From Blastomonas sp. CACIA14H2 (lineage in GTDB: Bacteria > Pseudomonadota > Alphaproteobacteria > Sphingomonadales > Sphingomonadaceae): a stretch of DNA of 64,000 nt. The DNA lies in assembly GCA_000503195.1 (NCBI GenBank), contig AYSC01000013.1, positions 32,604-96,603 on the forward strand, in the 5' to 3' direction. Below are positions 9,548-18,036 of the stretch, piece after piece. Position numbers and translations under genes: made by a program. A model generated the notes under the pieces. It saw only the letters and a list, made by a program, of their open reading frames with translations, ran no database searches and was not told where the DNA came from. Each line of letters begins with the position of its first letter. Position 1 is the stretch's first letter.

Positions 9548-9624
9548 ATGGACGAAGCTGAGCCTGATGCCACCCCTGACGAAATCCCCCTGGAGCAGGC
9601 GCTGGAGGCGGTTGCGCGGCGGCT
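9548..9624 (+). pseudogene. Truncated small gene after the relaxase remnant
   Basis: About 25 codons beginning ATGGACGAAGC, translated [20 protein letters not shown], an acidic stretch with no recognised family. It sits 9 bases after the relaxase stop, as a small downstream operon gene would. It is then joined in frame to transposase sequence at about 9625. I infer that it is the 5' end of a plasmid gene interrupted by the IS3 fragment; the exact junction is uncertain. Confidence 0.4.
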
Positions 9625-10018
9625 GATCGTCAGCGATAACGGGACCGAGTTCACCGCCAATGCGATCCTGGCCTGGTGCAAGGATCACGCGATCGACTGG
9701 CACTACATCGCCCGCGGCAAGCCGATGCAGAACGGCTACGTGGAATCGTTCAACGGGAGGATGCGGGACGAGCTGTTGAACGAGACACTGTTCCACGGCC
9801 TCGATCACGCCCGTGCCGTGATCCCCGAGTGGGCGGAGGATTACAACACCTGCCGCCCACACTCCTCGATCGGATACCAGACCCCCGCCAGCTATGCGGA
9901 AACGATTTTTGCAATGGGGTCAGGCATGCCTGACCCCATTGCAAACAAGGCGCCGAAAGGCATAACCACAACCGCCGCGGCTATAATCAGAGCTGGATGA
10001 AAGTCCCGTGGCAGGTCA
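9625..10018 (+). mobile_element. IS3-family element, 3' remnant with transposase C-terminus
   Basis: The coding part (to 10000) is the end of an IS3-family OrfB transposase: the second catalytic Asp in [16 protein letters not shown], the catalytic Glu in [17 protein letters not shown], then [16 protein letters not shown]. The first Asp and all of OrfA are missing, so it is inactive. The C-terminal residues [16 protein letters not shown] look like the normal end of this transposase type. The sequence ending GGCAGGTCA at 10018 resembles a right inverted repeat of the IS407 group (ends reading TGACCTGCC inward). The left end and 5' two-thirds are not in the window. Confidence 0.75.
9908..9945. 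repeat. 38-bp perfect palindrome inside the transposase remnant
   Basis: Every base of the left half pairs with the right half; the left arm is TTTGCAATGGGGTCAGGCA and the centre is GCATGC at 9924-9929. It reads in frame as [13 protein letters not shown] within the transposase C-terminus. A 38-bp perfect palindrome without a loop is far longer than expected by chance. It could be an insertion or two fused element ends. Confidence 0.85.
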
Positions 10019-10427
10019 GCTGCTTTTGGTGAACGATCCGGAGCGTTGGAACGCCATTCAGGCTGGAGTGCGTTTGTCGGAAGCAAACAGCGGCGCGATC
10101 GCGAAGTGCTCCAAGCGGGCGGCAAAGCGGAGGCTGAAAAGTGTCGGGTGCTCGATCGAGGTCAGGGCGACGGATTGATAGGGAGGCCTGAATGCATCGA
10201 GAATTTTCCGATGTTCGATGCGGATAGCCGCTCGGCAACCGACCTCCAAGGACTGGGACTAAGCCGCCGTTTGGAGTTCATCGATCGAACGACCGTTTAG
10301 ACCAAAAGCTGACCGTAGGCTCCATATATCGCATTCTCCATAGCGATCATTCGGCGGCGCTGATTTTTCTCCGGAGTACGCCGGACCGAACTGGGCCGTA
10401 ACTCCGCTTGGAGCCAAAAAACGCCGG
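10019..10427. other. Gene-free stretch after the IS3 remnant
   Basis: 409 bases between the IS3 right end and the stop codon of the LysR gene. Short open frames exist on both strands (for example 10046-10300 plus, 10058-10249 minus) but show no domain, no consistent ribosome-binding site and no recognisable family. I read it as remnant accessory DNA. No terminator was identified for the LysR gene. Confidence 0.4.
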
Positions 10428-11336
10428 TCACGCTGACAGCAGGCCCGCCTCATCTTTAATCAGTTGCATCAACCATCGGAGACCCTGATCATTGCCTTTG
10501 AGCCGATGCCATTGCATCAGCTCTCTGATCTCCGGACCTTTCAGTGGAAGGGGGTGAATACAGATCGGATATATCCGGGCAAACAAGTCGGCATGGCGAC
10601 GATGCAGCGTCGCCACGCGGTCCGTATCCAGGATCGCGCGTGGCAGCGCGGCAAAGCTGGGAACCTGCATCGCTACTTTGCGTTCGACGCCATGACGCGC
10701 GAAATAGCTTTCGGTGATCGTCGGCATTCGTTCCTGACCAAATACGGCAATCACGTGCTGCGCAGCGAGGAACTGCTCGCTAGATATTGACCCCGCATAT
10801 CGCCCTCCACCCCACGTGATGACAGCATCCTCGTCATGGAACAGGACATGATGCGGGTGATCCTCGATCATATAGTCGGATACGGTGACCATGATGTCGA
10901 TGTCGCCGTCGCGGAACTGCCGGAAATGCTGCGGCCCCGGTGAGCTCAAGTCGAAATTGACATGAGGTGCGAGCCGTCCGGCGCGGGCGAGCGCGCGGGC
11001 GATAACGACGTCATATGCATAGTCCGACACAACGATCCTGAAGTTGCGCTTAGAGGTCAGCGGATCGAACTCATCGGCGCTCGTAATCCGAAACCGGACA
11101 AAGTTCAGCATTTCGCGAATGGGGCCTTCGAGTTCTAGGCCCTTGGCCGTTGGGACCATCTTGCGCCCCATCTGCATCAGCAACTCGTCGTCAAAATAGT
11201 GCCGCAGACGACCCAGCGCCGCGCTTACCGATGGCTGACTGAGGTTGAGGCGGAGGGCGGCGTCGGTGACACTGCGCGTCTCGAGCAACACGTCGAGCGT
11301 GACCAGCAGGTTGAGATCTAGGCCATCGAAGCGCAT
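10428..11336 (-). CDS. LysR-family transcriptional regulator (NodD/NahR-like)
   Basis: 302-residue LysR regulator. The N-terminal winged helix-turn-helix MRFDGLDLNLLVTLDVLLE continues with SVTDAALRLNLSQPSVSAAL, typical of the NodD/NahR/SyrM branch that often senses aromatic compounds. A periplasmic-binding-like effector domain follows (about 90-300). The start at 11336 fits the family's conserved beginning; an upstream ATG at 11351 would add MLGRA. It is divergent from the TonB receptor gene, with inverted repeats of LysR type between them, so it most likely controls the downstream catabolic genes and itself. The inducer is unknown. Base composition is lower in GC than the core genes. Confidence 0.9.
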   Translation of the reverse strand: MRFDGLDLNLLVTLDVLLETRSVTDAALRLNLSQPSVSAALGRLRHYFDDELLMQMGRKMVPTAKGLELEGPIREMLNFVRFRITSADEFDPLTSKRNFRIVVSDYAYDVVIARALARAGRLAPHVNFDLSSPGPQHFRQFRDGDIDIMVTVSDYMIEDHPHHVLFHDEDAVITWGGGRYAGSISSEQFLAAQHVIAVFGQERMPTITESYFARHGVERKVAMQVPSFAALPRAILDTDRVATLHRRHADLFARIYPICIHPLPLKGPEIRELMQWHRLKGNDQGLRWLMQLIKDEAGLLSA

Positions 11337-11350
11337 GGCCCGGCCTAACA

Positions 11351-11386
11351 TATAGGCAAATCCTATGACAAGAATTTGATCAATTC
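11351..11386. promoter_or_regulatory. Candidate LysR operator between regulator and TonB receptor
   Basis: Two short dyads lie in the divergent intergenic region. ATAGG-N5-CCTAT (11352-11366) contains the LysR-type T-N11-A core, T11353 to A11365. GAATT-N5-AATTC (11372-11386) follows, with its centres 20 bases apart from the first. This spacing places both on one helix face, as expected for a LysR tetramer. Binding is inferred, not shown. Confidence 0.5.
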
Positions 11387-11468
11387 ATTTTTCAAAATCT
11401 TCGATGGCTGCGATCAGTCACCCACCGGCGCGGCAATGTATCGCGCTCAATTGAGAGGGGAGGCCTTC

Positions 11469-13805
11469 GTGAAGCGAGCTTTCGTTATGGCAAGCGTTGC
11501 CTATTTGGCGCTTTCGGCAACTCATGTGGCAGCGCAGAACGCGCCGGCCGCCCAAGCGCGGTCGGAGACCGATGAAACCCAGGCTGACGTGGTCGAAATC
11601 CTGGTCACTGCGCAGCGTCGAACCGAGAGCCTACAAGACGTGCCTGTGTCGGTCGTCGCCGTGACAGGCGAGTCGCTGGAGGCGCGCAATATCCAGGACA
11701 TTCGCCAACTCTATCTGGCAGCACCAAGCCTCCAATTGTCTGGCGGCAACGATCGGGATTCGGCTTTCTACATTCGTGGCGTCGGTACGCTTGCGCTCGT
11801 TCCTACCGTAGAAAACAGTGTGGCTGTCGCGGTGGATGACATCAATCTGGGCCGCGCGAACCTGGCCTTTGGCGCATTTGACGACGTCGCTCGTGTCGAA
11901 GCCTTGAGTGGCCCACAAGGTTTGCTTTTCGGAAAGAACGCCTCGGCAGGCCTCCTGCATATTATCACCAATCGCCCCCGTCTGGGGGAGTTTGAAGGCA
12001 AAGTCGATGGTGAAGTCGCATATCGCGATACCGTCGGCCATAGCAGCTTCGGCGAACTTGTCCGTGGCGTCGTCAACCTGCCGATTGGCACCAGCTCTGC
12101 GCTTCGGATTTCTGGGCGGTATGTCCACCAGGATTCGCTGGTTCGTTCTATTCGGCCACAAAATGGGACGGGGAACACAGAGAACTATGGCTTCCGGGTC
12201 AAGTTTCTCACCGAGCCATCAGACAATTTCGAAGTCTATTTGATCGGGGAATATGGCAAGAGGTCGGGACTTCCGCTTGCCAGCTATCGCCAGGCAGCAC
12301 CGACCGGCGAGATCACTCCCGTGCTGGTGGCCAACGGAATTGTTCCGGGGCAGCGTAACTTTGTCGGCGGGACCGACGGCGCCACGTTCAGCGACGACGA
12401 GATGTATGGAATTCAAGGAACGGCGACCTTGACGCTGCCGAACGACTGGGAATTGATTACGGTGCTTGGCTATAAGAAGCTGGAAACCGTTGCCAACTTG
12501 GATACCGATCGTACCGTCAATGACTTCCTGAGCCTGAGCACGGCGGACGATACGTATTCGCAATTCTCTGGTGAATTGCGCCTCGCGCTGCCTGCCACCA
12601 GTCGGATTAACGGCCAATTGGGCATTTATTATTACAAGTCGAACGCGGATATGCAACGCAACTTGGGCGGCTTGCAGGGGCGTACCCCTGCTGCCGCACG
12701 GAATTTCCCATTCTGCGTGGGGGCACAACCCCCGTTCGGCGGGCCGCCGCGTTGCGCCCGCAGTAACGATTTTGTGAACGGCCGCGACGTATTCAGTGAA
12801 TATTCAAACGAAAGTTACGCTGCTTTCGGACAGCTGAATTTTGATCTTACCGAGAGCCTGACGCTGATTGGCGGCATGCGCGTGACGCATGACAAGGTTT
12901 CCATCGACAACGTACAGCAGCAGCTGAACTATTTTATCAATCTGGCTGATCGTGGGGTATTTTCTGGTCGAGCTGCCAATACGAATTTCAGCTATAAGAT
13001 CGGCGCTCAGTACGACGTTAATAACGACATCATGGCTTATGGCTATTTCAGCACCGGATATAAAGGCCCTGGGTTCAATGATGTTTTTGCGGCAGGGGTT
13101 ATTCCACAAGTCGATGACGAGACGACCGATGCCTTTGAAGTCGGGATCAAGAGCTCGTGGCTTGATGGTGCGGTAATCGTCAACATTTCTGCCTTCCTGC
13201 AGAAGTTCTATGATTATCAGGCGCAAGCGTTTGTAATCGAACGGCAGACGTTCGAACTTCGCAATGCCGCGGAGTTGGAGAGCAAGGGAATTGAGGCTCA
13301 AATATCCCTGCGACCCGTTCGCGGCCTGACAGTCAATGCGAACGCCACAATCCTCGATGCAAAATATGCCAGGTTCCCCGGAGCGCAATGCGCACCTGGT
13401 CAGGTGCCTTGCGCCGCCAACGGAACATTCGATGCCAGCGGGTTGCAACTTCCGGGCTCTGCAGAATTCTCATCGACGGTCCAAGCACGTTACAGCTTCG
13501 AACTGTCGGACGACGTATCGGCCTTCGTCGATGCCAACTGGTACCATCGCTCGCCGATCAATTTCGAACTGGTCAGTCCCAAGCTGACAGAAATTGGTAC
13601 GGTAGATCAGATCGGAGCAAGCATCGGTTTGGAAACCAACAATATTCGGTTCTCGTTCTTCTGCCGGAACTGCTTTGACCAAGTTCGACCCAGCTTGGTG
13701 AGGTTGTGGGCAGGCGATGCGCGCAACCGCCTTCCTACAGCCTTTCAGACTTTTGACCTGAACTCGGTCCGAAATATCGGGATTGTCGCCAGCTACACGT
13801 TCTGA
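11469..13805 (+). CDS. TonB-dependent outer-membrane receptor
   Basis: 778-residue receptor that imports a substrate across the outer membrane using TonB-ExbBD energy. The GTG at 11469 is chosen because a strong purine tract (GAGAGGGGAGG, 11453-11463) lies just before it and because it gives a clean signal peptide, VKRAFVMASVAYLALSATHV, with cleavage near AAQ. An upstream ATG at 11376 would bury that signal. A TonB-box-like VVEILVTAQ is followed by the plug domain (LQDVPVSVVAVTGESLEARN) and a beta-barrel ending in the aromatic VASYTF. Location beside a LysR gene and a catabolic operon suggests uptake of the pathway's aromatic substrate. GC content is visibly lower than in flanking core genes. 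Confidence 0.92.
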   Translation: MKRAFVMASVAYLALSATHVAAQNAPAAQARSETDETQADVVEILVTAQRRTESLQDVPVSVVAVTGESLEARNIQDIRQLYLAAPSLQLSGGNDRDSAFYIRGVGTLALVPTVENSVAVAVDDINLGRANLAFGAFDDVARVEALSGPQGLLFGKNASAGLLHIITNRPRLGEFEGKVDGEVAYRDTVGHSSFGELVRGVVNLPIGTSSALRISGRYVHQDSLVRSIRPQNGTGNTENYGFRVKFLTEPSDNFEVYLIGEYGKRSGLPLASYRQAAPTGEITPVLVANGIVPGQRNFVGGTDGATFSDDEMYGIQGTATLTLPNDWELITVLGYKKLETVANLDTDRTVNDFLSLSTADDTYSQFSGELRLALPATSRINGQLGIYYYKSNADMQRNLGGLQGRTPAAARNFPFCVGAQPPFGGPPRCARSNDFVNGRDVFSEYSNESYAAFGQLNFDLTESLTLIGGMRVTHDKVSIDNVQQQLNYFINLADRGVFSGRAANTNFSYKIGAQYDVNNDIMAYGYFSTGYKGPGFNDVFAAGVIPQVDDETTDAFEVGIKSSWLDGAVIVNISAFLQKFYDYQAQAFVIERQTFELRNAAELESKGIEAQISLRPVRGLTVNANATILDAKYARFPGAQCAPGQVPCAANGTFDASGLQLPGSAEFSSTVQARYSFELSDDVSAFVDANWYHRSPINFELVSPKLTEIGTVDQIGASIGLETNNIRFSFFCRNCFDQVRPSLVRLWAGDARNRLPTAFQTFDLNSVRNIGIVASYTF

Positions 13806-13926
13806 TGCCGAGCCTGCCGGGTGTCCGTTTGGTTTTTGGCTTTGATGAGCTGACCGGTTGGGATCTCGAACCTTGCAAATACGGGATCTTGGACAGGCTG
13901 AGAGCCCAACTTGCCTTGGAGATACG

Positions 13927-14865
13927 ATGATTATGCGCCTACGATCACCTCATCATGTACGCTTTCAGGTGACGGACCTCGACAAGCAGGAAGCGTTTGC
14001 GATCGATTTTGGGCTGGTCGTCCAAGAGCGAACCTCCGAGAGGCTTGTCATGCGAACCTGCGGCGGCGATCGCTGCTCCTATGTCGCATTTCTGGGCGAC
14101 CGCGATGCGTTTCTCGGTTTCGCGTTGGAAGTCGAGGATGCATCGGACCTTGATCATGCCCATACGGCGCTCGGTGGCACCGCGCCGACACCACTCGATC
14201 TGCCGGGTGGCGGGATGGCTGTGACGCTCCACGATTCCGACGGTAACGAGGTCCTGCTAATCCACGGCGCCGAGCGCGGCGAGCCGGAGGAACTGTACGC
14301 TCCATTGGAGATCAATACGCCTTTCGAGAAACGCCGTTTTGGGCGCAATCAGCATGGGCGAGATCGTGGTCCGGCGCGGTTGTGGCGGCTGGGCCATCTT
14401 GGCTTGTTTGTGCGCAGTTTTGCTGCATCCAAACCCTGGTATGAGGAAAAGCTCGGCCTTATCGCAAGCGACATCTACCACATTCCAGGACAGCCACAGG
14501 CACAGATTGTCGGCTTTTTCCGGATGAACAAAGGCGAAGAATGGGTCGATCACCACTGCGTGGCGCTGATGCAGGATGAGCGCGGCGGGTGTCATCACAT
14601 CTCATTTGAAGTCCAAGATTTCGAGGCACAACAACGCACGCATCGTTATCTCGGGTCGAAGGCCTATGAACCGATCTGGGGCGTCGGTCGTCACCCGCAT
14701 GGCAGCCACGTGTTTGATGTCTGGCGCTCGCCCGATGGTGCGCGATTTGAAACCTTCTCGGATACCGACCTGTTCCGCGAGCAAGACGGAACCAGGATTC
14801 ACGACATTTCGCAAGTCGTGATGGATGAATGGTCGGACGACAAGCCCGACCGCTATTTCGCCTGA
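13927..14865 (+). CDS. VOC-fold extradiol-type ring-cleavage dioxygenase
   Basis: 312-residue protein with two vicinal-oxygen-chelate modules, the layout of type I extradiol dioxygenases. The N-terminal module starts LRSPHHVRFQVTDLDKQEAF; the C-terminal module carries the expected iron ligands, His157 in RLGHLGLFV, a His in CHHISFEV (223 or 224) and Glu275 in ARFETFSD. The likely role is oxygen-dependent cleavage of a catechol- or hydroquinone-like ring in the cytoplasm. The start at 13927 has TTGGAG 6 bases upstream; an earlier ATG at 13858 lacks a site. First gene of a tight nine-gene run, 31 bases before an FAH hydrolase, which fits ring cleavage followed by hydrolysis. The exact substrate cannot be read from sequence. 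Confidence 0.85.
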   Translation: MIMRLRSPHHVRFQVTDLDKQEAFAIDFGLVVQERTSERLVMRTCGGDRCSYVAFLGDRDAFLGFALEVEDASDLDHAHTALGGTAPTPLDLPGGGMAVTLHDSDGNEVLLIHGAERGEPEELYAPLEINTPFEKRRFGRNQHGRDRGPARLWRLGHLGLFVRSFAASKPWYEEKLGLIASDIYHIPGQPQAQIVGFFRMNKGEEWVDHHCVALMQDERGGCHHISFEVQDFEAQQRTHRYLGSKAYEPIWGVGRHPHGSHVFDVWRSPDGARFETFSDTDLFREQDGTRIHDISQVVMDEWSDDKPDRYFA

Positions 14866-14896
14866 CAGCCCCTAAGCGAACTGGGACAGCAAAAGT

Positions 14897-15934
14897 ATGA
14901 CTGATTTCAATCCCGCCACAGGCCTTGCCGCCGATTCGTTCGGCATCGGCACTTATCGGCTGGCCGAGGGCAAGTCGTTTCCCGGTCTGGTGCTGCCTGA
15001 CGGAACCGTGATCGACCTGTCCGACCGCTGGTATGATACGCACGCAATCTTCGACGACTGGGACCGCGCCTTCGACACGTTGGTCGATGTCGCGGCCAAG
15101 GGCGAGGGCACGAAACACGTTTTCGCGTCGCTCCATGCGCTGCCCTGCCTGTCGCATCCCAACATGCTGTTCGCCGGATCGAACTACCGCCAGCATGTCG
15201 CGGAGATGATGACCCACAACAAGTTCAACCAGCATGCGCGCAAGCCTGGCGAAAGTGACGAGGATTTCTTTCAGCGTAACCTAGCGGAGGTCGATCGCCG
15301 CTCGCGCGAGGGGATGCCCTTCATCTGGACCGGTTTGCATTCCTCGCTGTGCGGGGCCAACGACAAAATCCCGCTGCCGCTGATCGGCGAGCATCCCGAC
15401 TGGGAAATGGAACTCGGCGTAATCGTGGGTAAGACGGGCCGTTATGTAAAACCTGAAGCCGCTAACGACCTGATCGCCGGCTATGTCGCGATCAACGATA
15501 TCGGTACGGTCGACGAGTTCCGCCGTACTGATGTGCGGTTCCAATTCGACTGGATCAGCAAGCATCAGCCCAATTTCAAAGTTCTCGGCCCGTTCATTGT
15601 GCCCAAGCAGTTCGTAAAGTTCGACGAGTTGCGCATCCAGCTCAAGTTAAGCGGCCAGACGATGCAGGATTGGCCGGTGACCGACATGATCTTCACGCCG
15701 GAACAGATGCTGTCCTATCTGTCCGAGCGCGTCCGGCTGATGCCCGGTGACCTGCTTTCGACCGGTTCGCCGCCTGGCAATGGCGCGTTTCACGGCAATC
15801 GCTGGATGCGGCCAGGAGACATAATGGAGGCGGAAATCAACTATCTCGGCCGCCAGCGGAACGACATCGTGGCGGAAGAGACCGACGGGCGCGGCTGGAA
15901 CTGGGGTCCGCTGCCCGTCAAGGAACCGGGCTGA
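14897..15934 (+). CDS. Fumarylacetoacetate hydrolase family protein
   Basis: 345-residue FAH-fold enzyme that probably hydrolyses a C-C bond or hydrates or isomerises a dicarbonyl ring-cleavage product, using a divalent metal. The catalytic-domain signatures are NMLFAGSNYRQHVAEM, the acidic metal-binding DWEMELGVIVGKTGR, GYVAINDIG and a C-terminal GDLLSTGSPPGNGA. An unusually long N-terminal region (about 80 residues) precedes the core. It follows the dioxygenase by 31 bases and precedes the amidohydrolase by 13, with a second FAH gene further down the operon, so two different hydrolytic steps are likely. Substrate unknown. Confidence 0.88.
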   Translation: MTDFNPATGLAADSFGIGTYRLAEGKSFPGLVLPDGTVIDLSDRWYDTHAIFDDWDRAFDTLVDVAAKGEGTKHVFASLHALPCLSHPNMLFAGSNYRQHVAEMMTHNKFNQHARKPGESDEDFFQRNLAEVDRRSREGMPFIWTGLHSSLCGANDKIPLPLIGEHPDWEMELGVIVGKTGRYVKPEAANDLIAGYVAINDIGTVDEFRRTDVRFQFDWISKHQPNFKVLGPFIVPKQFVKFDELRIQLKLSGQTMQDWPVTDMIFTPEQMLSYLSERVRLMPGDLLSTGSPPGNGAFHGNRWMRPGDIMEAEINYLGRQRNDIVAEETDGRGWNWGPLPVKEPG

Positions 15935-15947
15935 GGGGTAACGGCAG

Positions 15948-17000
15948 GTGAGCGCCGGTCATCATCACGCGCATGCTCCGATCATTGTGCGGAAGAAGGG
16001 CCGCCATTTGGCGGTCGATATCCACGCGCATCTGAACGTCGCTGCGGCCGAAACCACCCTGCGTCAGGCGATGCCGGACCTGCCCAAGGGCTTGCCTTAC
16101 TCCTGTCCGGCGTCAGACGCGGTCAACGCGCGCATGTTCGCCGCGATCGGCCCAAAGCTGAACGGGGTCGAGGCACGGCTGGCGGACATGGATCAGCAAG
16201 GCGTTGACGTGCAGGCGCTCAGCCCAAACCCCGGCCAATATTATTATTTCACCCAGCCCGAGATGGGCCGGGACCTTGCCTGCACGATCAATGACGGCGT
16301 GGCCGAAGCGGTGGCGAGCGCGCCCGACCGGCTGGTCGGCATCGGCACCGTACCGCTCCAGAATGTCGAGATGGCGATTGCCGAGATGCGCCGCGCAGTC
16401 GGTGATCTCAACATGCGCGGTATCGAGATCGGCAGCAATGTCGGCGGGCGCGATCTGTCCGACCCCGAATTCCGCCCGTTCTTCGCCGCGGCGGAAGATC
16501 TGGGCATCCTGCTGTTTCTCCATCCGCTGGGCTTTACCCAAGGGCAGCGGCTGTCGGACCATTATCTCAACAACCTGATCGGCAATCCGCTCGAATCCAC
16601 AATCGCGGTCAGCCACCTGATCTTCGGCGGCGTGCTTGACGCATATCCCGGCCTGAAGATCTGCGTGGCGCATGGCGGCGGCTATCTGCCGACCTATACC
16701 GGCCGGATGGATCACGCATTTCGCGCTCGCGAGGATTGCCGCCAGCATATCACGCGTGAACCGTCATCCTATCTGCGGCAACTATGGTTCGATTCGCTCG
16801 TGTTCGACCATGCGCAGCTTGATCATCTCGTCGCGACCTATGGCGCCGACCGCATCTGCATGGGCAGCGACTACCCCTTCGACATGGGCGATGCGGACCC
16901 GGTCGGCTTTCTCGAGCGCTTGCCGGAAGACGCGCGCGCGAAAGTGCTGGGCTGCAATGCGGCCAGCCTACTCAACCTTCAAACAGGAGATCAGCTGTGA
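15948..17000 (+). CDS. Amidohydrolase family protein, ACMSD-like (possible decarboxylase)
   Basis: 350-residue TIM-barrel metal enzyme of the amidohydrolase 2 group, which includes aminocarboxymuconate-semialdehyde decarboxylase, 5-carboxyvanillate decarboxylase and related hydratases. Metal-site motifs are the first-strand HxH in VDIHAHLN, His in LLFLHPLGF, His in ICVAHGGGYLP and Asp in MGSDYPFDMG. The GTG start at 15948 is supported by GAGGGG at 15933-15938; the His-rich leader (GHHHAHA) is unusual. It overlaps the next gene by four bases (GTGA). In this operon it could decarboxylate or hydrate an aromatic-derived acid; which one is not decidable from sequence. Confidence 0.85.
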   Translation: MSAGHHHAHAPIIVRKKGRHLAVDIHAHLNVAAAETTLRQAMPDLPKGLPYSCPASDAVNARMFAAIGPKLNGVEARLADMDQQGVDVQALSPNPGQYYYFTQPEMGRDLACTINDGVAEAVASAPDRLVGIGTVPLQNVEMAIAEMRRAVGDLNMRGIEIGSNVGGRDLSDPEFRPFFAAAEDLGILLFLHPLGFTQGQRLSDHYLNNLIGNPLESTIAVSHLIFGGVLDAYPGLKICVAHGGGYLPTYTGRMDHAFRAREDCRQHITREPSSYLRQLWFDSLVFDHAQLDHLVATYGADRICMGSDYPFDMGDADPVGFLERLPEDARAKVLGCNAASLLNLQTGDQL

Positions 17001-18025
17001 ACCGTTCCATCAGTCTTGCCTGCGCCGCTGCGATGATAGTCAGCCTCGCGACGGGCGTGACGACTGCCAGCCCGGCGCTAGCGCAGGACCGAATTGTAAC
17101 CGATCGTCCAGATCGCCCGGTCACGGCGCCGGACATGCCGCGCTGGATAACGCTGGGGACGCATGGCGGCCCGGTTTCCAACCCGCTCCGCTCGCAGCCG
17201 GCAAATGCACTGGTAATCGACCGCGACGTCTATCTGGTGGATGTCGGCGACGGCACAGGGCAGCAGTTGGCCAAGGCAAGCATCCGCCTGGGGCAGATCA
17301 AGGGCATCTTTATCTCGCACCTTCACTTCGACCATACCGGCGGGCTTGGGGCGGTGCTCGGGCTGCGGCTCCAGACCCGTCAGGCGGGCAAGTTGCCGAT
17401 CTACGGTCCGCCCGGCACGAAGGAGCTAGTCGCCGGTTTGGTAGCATCGATGAAGCCGGGCAGCATCGTCGGGTATGGCATCGTCGGCCAGGGCTATGAC
17501 GATCCGATGAGCACGGTCGAGGTAATCGAGATCACCGGTGACCAGTCGCTTCCGCTAGGCAGCATGACGGTCAAGGTGCGCCAGAACACGCATTATGACT
17601 ATGCCCCGGGCAGCGACATGGACCGGCGCTTCAAGTCGGTGGCGTTCCGCTTCGATCATCCCGCCCGGTCAATCGTCTATACCGGCGACACCGGCCCCAG
17701 CACGGCGGTGGAGGAGCTGGCCAAGGGCGCGGACCTGCTGGTTTCGGAGATGATCGATCTCGAGGCGGTGGTTGCGGCCATCCGGCGCAATTCGCCGAAT
17801 GCAAACGCGCCCCAGATTGAGAATGCAATCGAACATCTTCGCAAGCATCACCTGGCGCCAGCCGATGTCGGCCGGCTGGCCAAGAAGGCGGGCGTTAAAT
17901 CCGTCGTCGTCACACACCTGGCTGGCGACAATGTGACCAGCCTGGATACGATGCGCTTCATGTCGAAAATCGCGCCAGAATTTAATGGCCCCGTGGTCAT
18001 CGCCAACGATCTCGACAAATATTGA
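16997..18025 (+). CDS. Exported MBL-fold metallo-hydrolase
   Basis: 342 residues with an N-terminal signal peptide (cleavage near PALAQD, about residue 30), so probably periplasmic. The metallo-beta-lactamase fold is shown by SHLHFDHTGG (HxHxDH zinc motif), NTHYDYAPG, YTGDTGPS with the bridging Asp, and VVTHLAGD. It resembles the RNase Z/arylsulfatase-like branch rather than true beta-lactamases. The GTG start overlaps the preceding stop by four bases, indicating translational coupling. A secreted hydrolase in a catabolic operon could act on an ester, sulfate or lactone form of the substrate before uptake. That role is inference. Confidence 0.85.
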   Translation: MNRSISLACAAAMIVSLATGVTTASPALAQDRIVTDRPDRPVTAPDMPRWITLGTHGGPVSNPLRSQPANALVIDRDVYLVDVGDGTGQQLAKASIRLGQIKGIFISHLHFDHTGGLGAVLGLRLQTRQAGKLPIYGPPGTKELVAGLVASMKPGSIVGYGIVGQGYDDPMSTVEVIEITGDQSLPLGSMTVKVRQNTHYDYAPGSDMDRRFKSVAFRFDHPARSIVYTGDTGPSTAVEELAKGADLLVSEMIDLEAVVAAIRRNSPNANAPQIENAIEHLRKHHLAPADVGRLAKKAGVKSVVVTHLAGDNVTSLDTMRFMSKIAPEFNGPVVIANDLDKY

Positions 18026-18036
18026 AAGATATCGGC

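Noticed and set aside
11376..11468. ATG at 11376 as start of the TonB receptor
   Set aside because: It would place 31 residues before the signal peptide and ignore the strong ribosome-binding site before the GTG at 11469.
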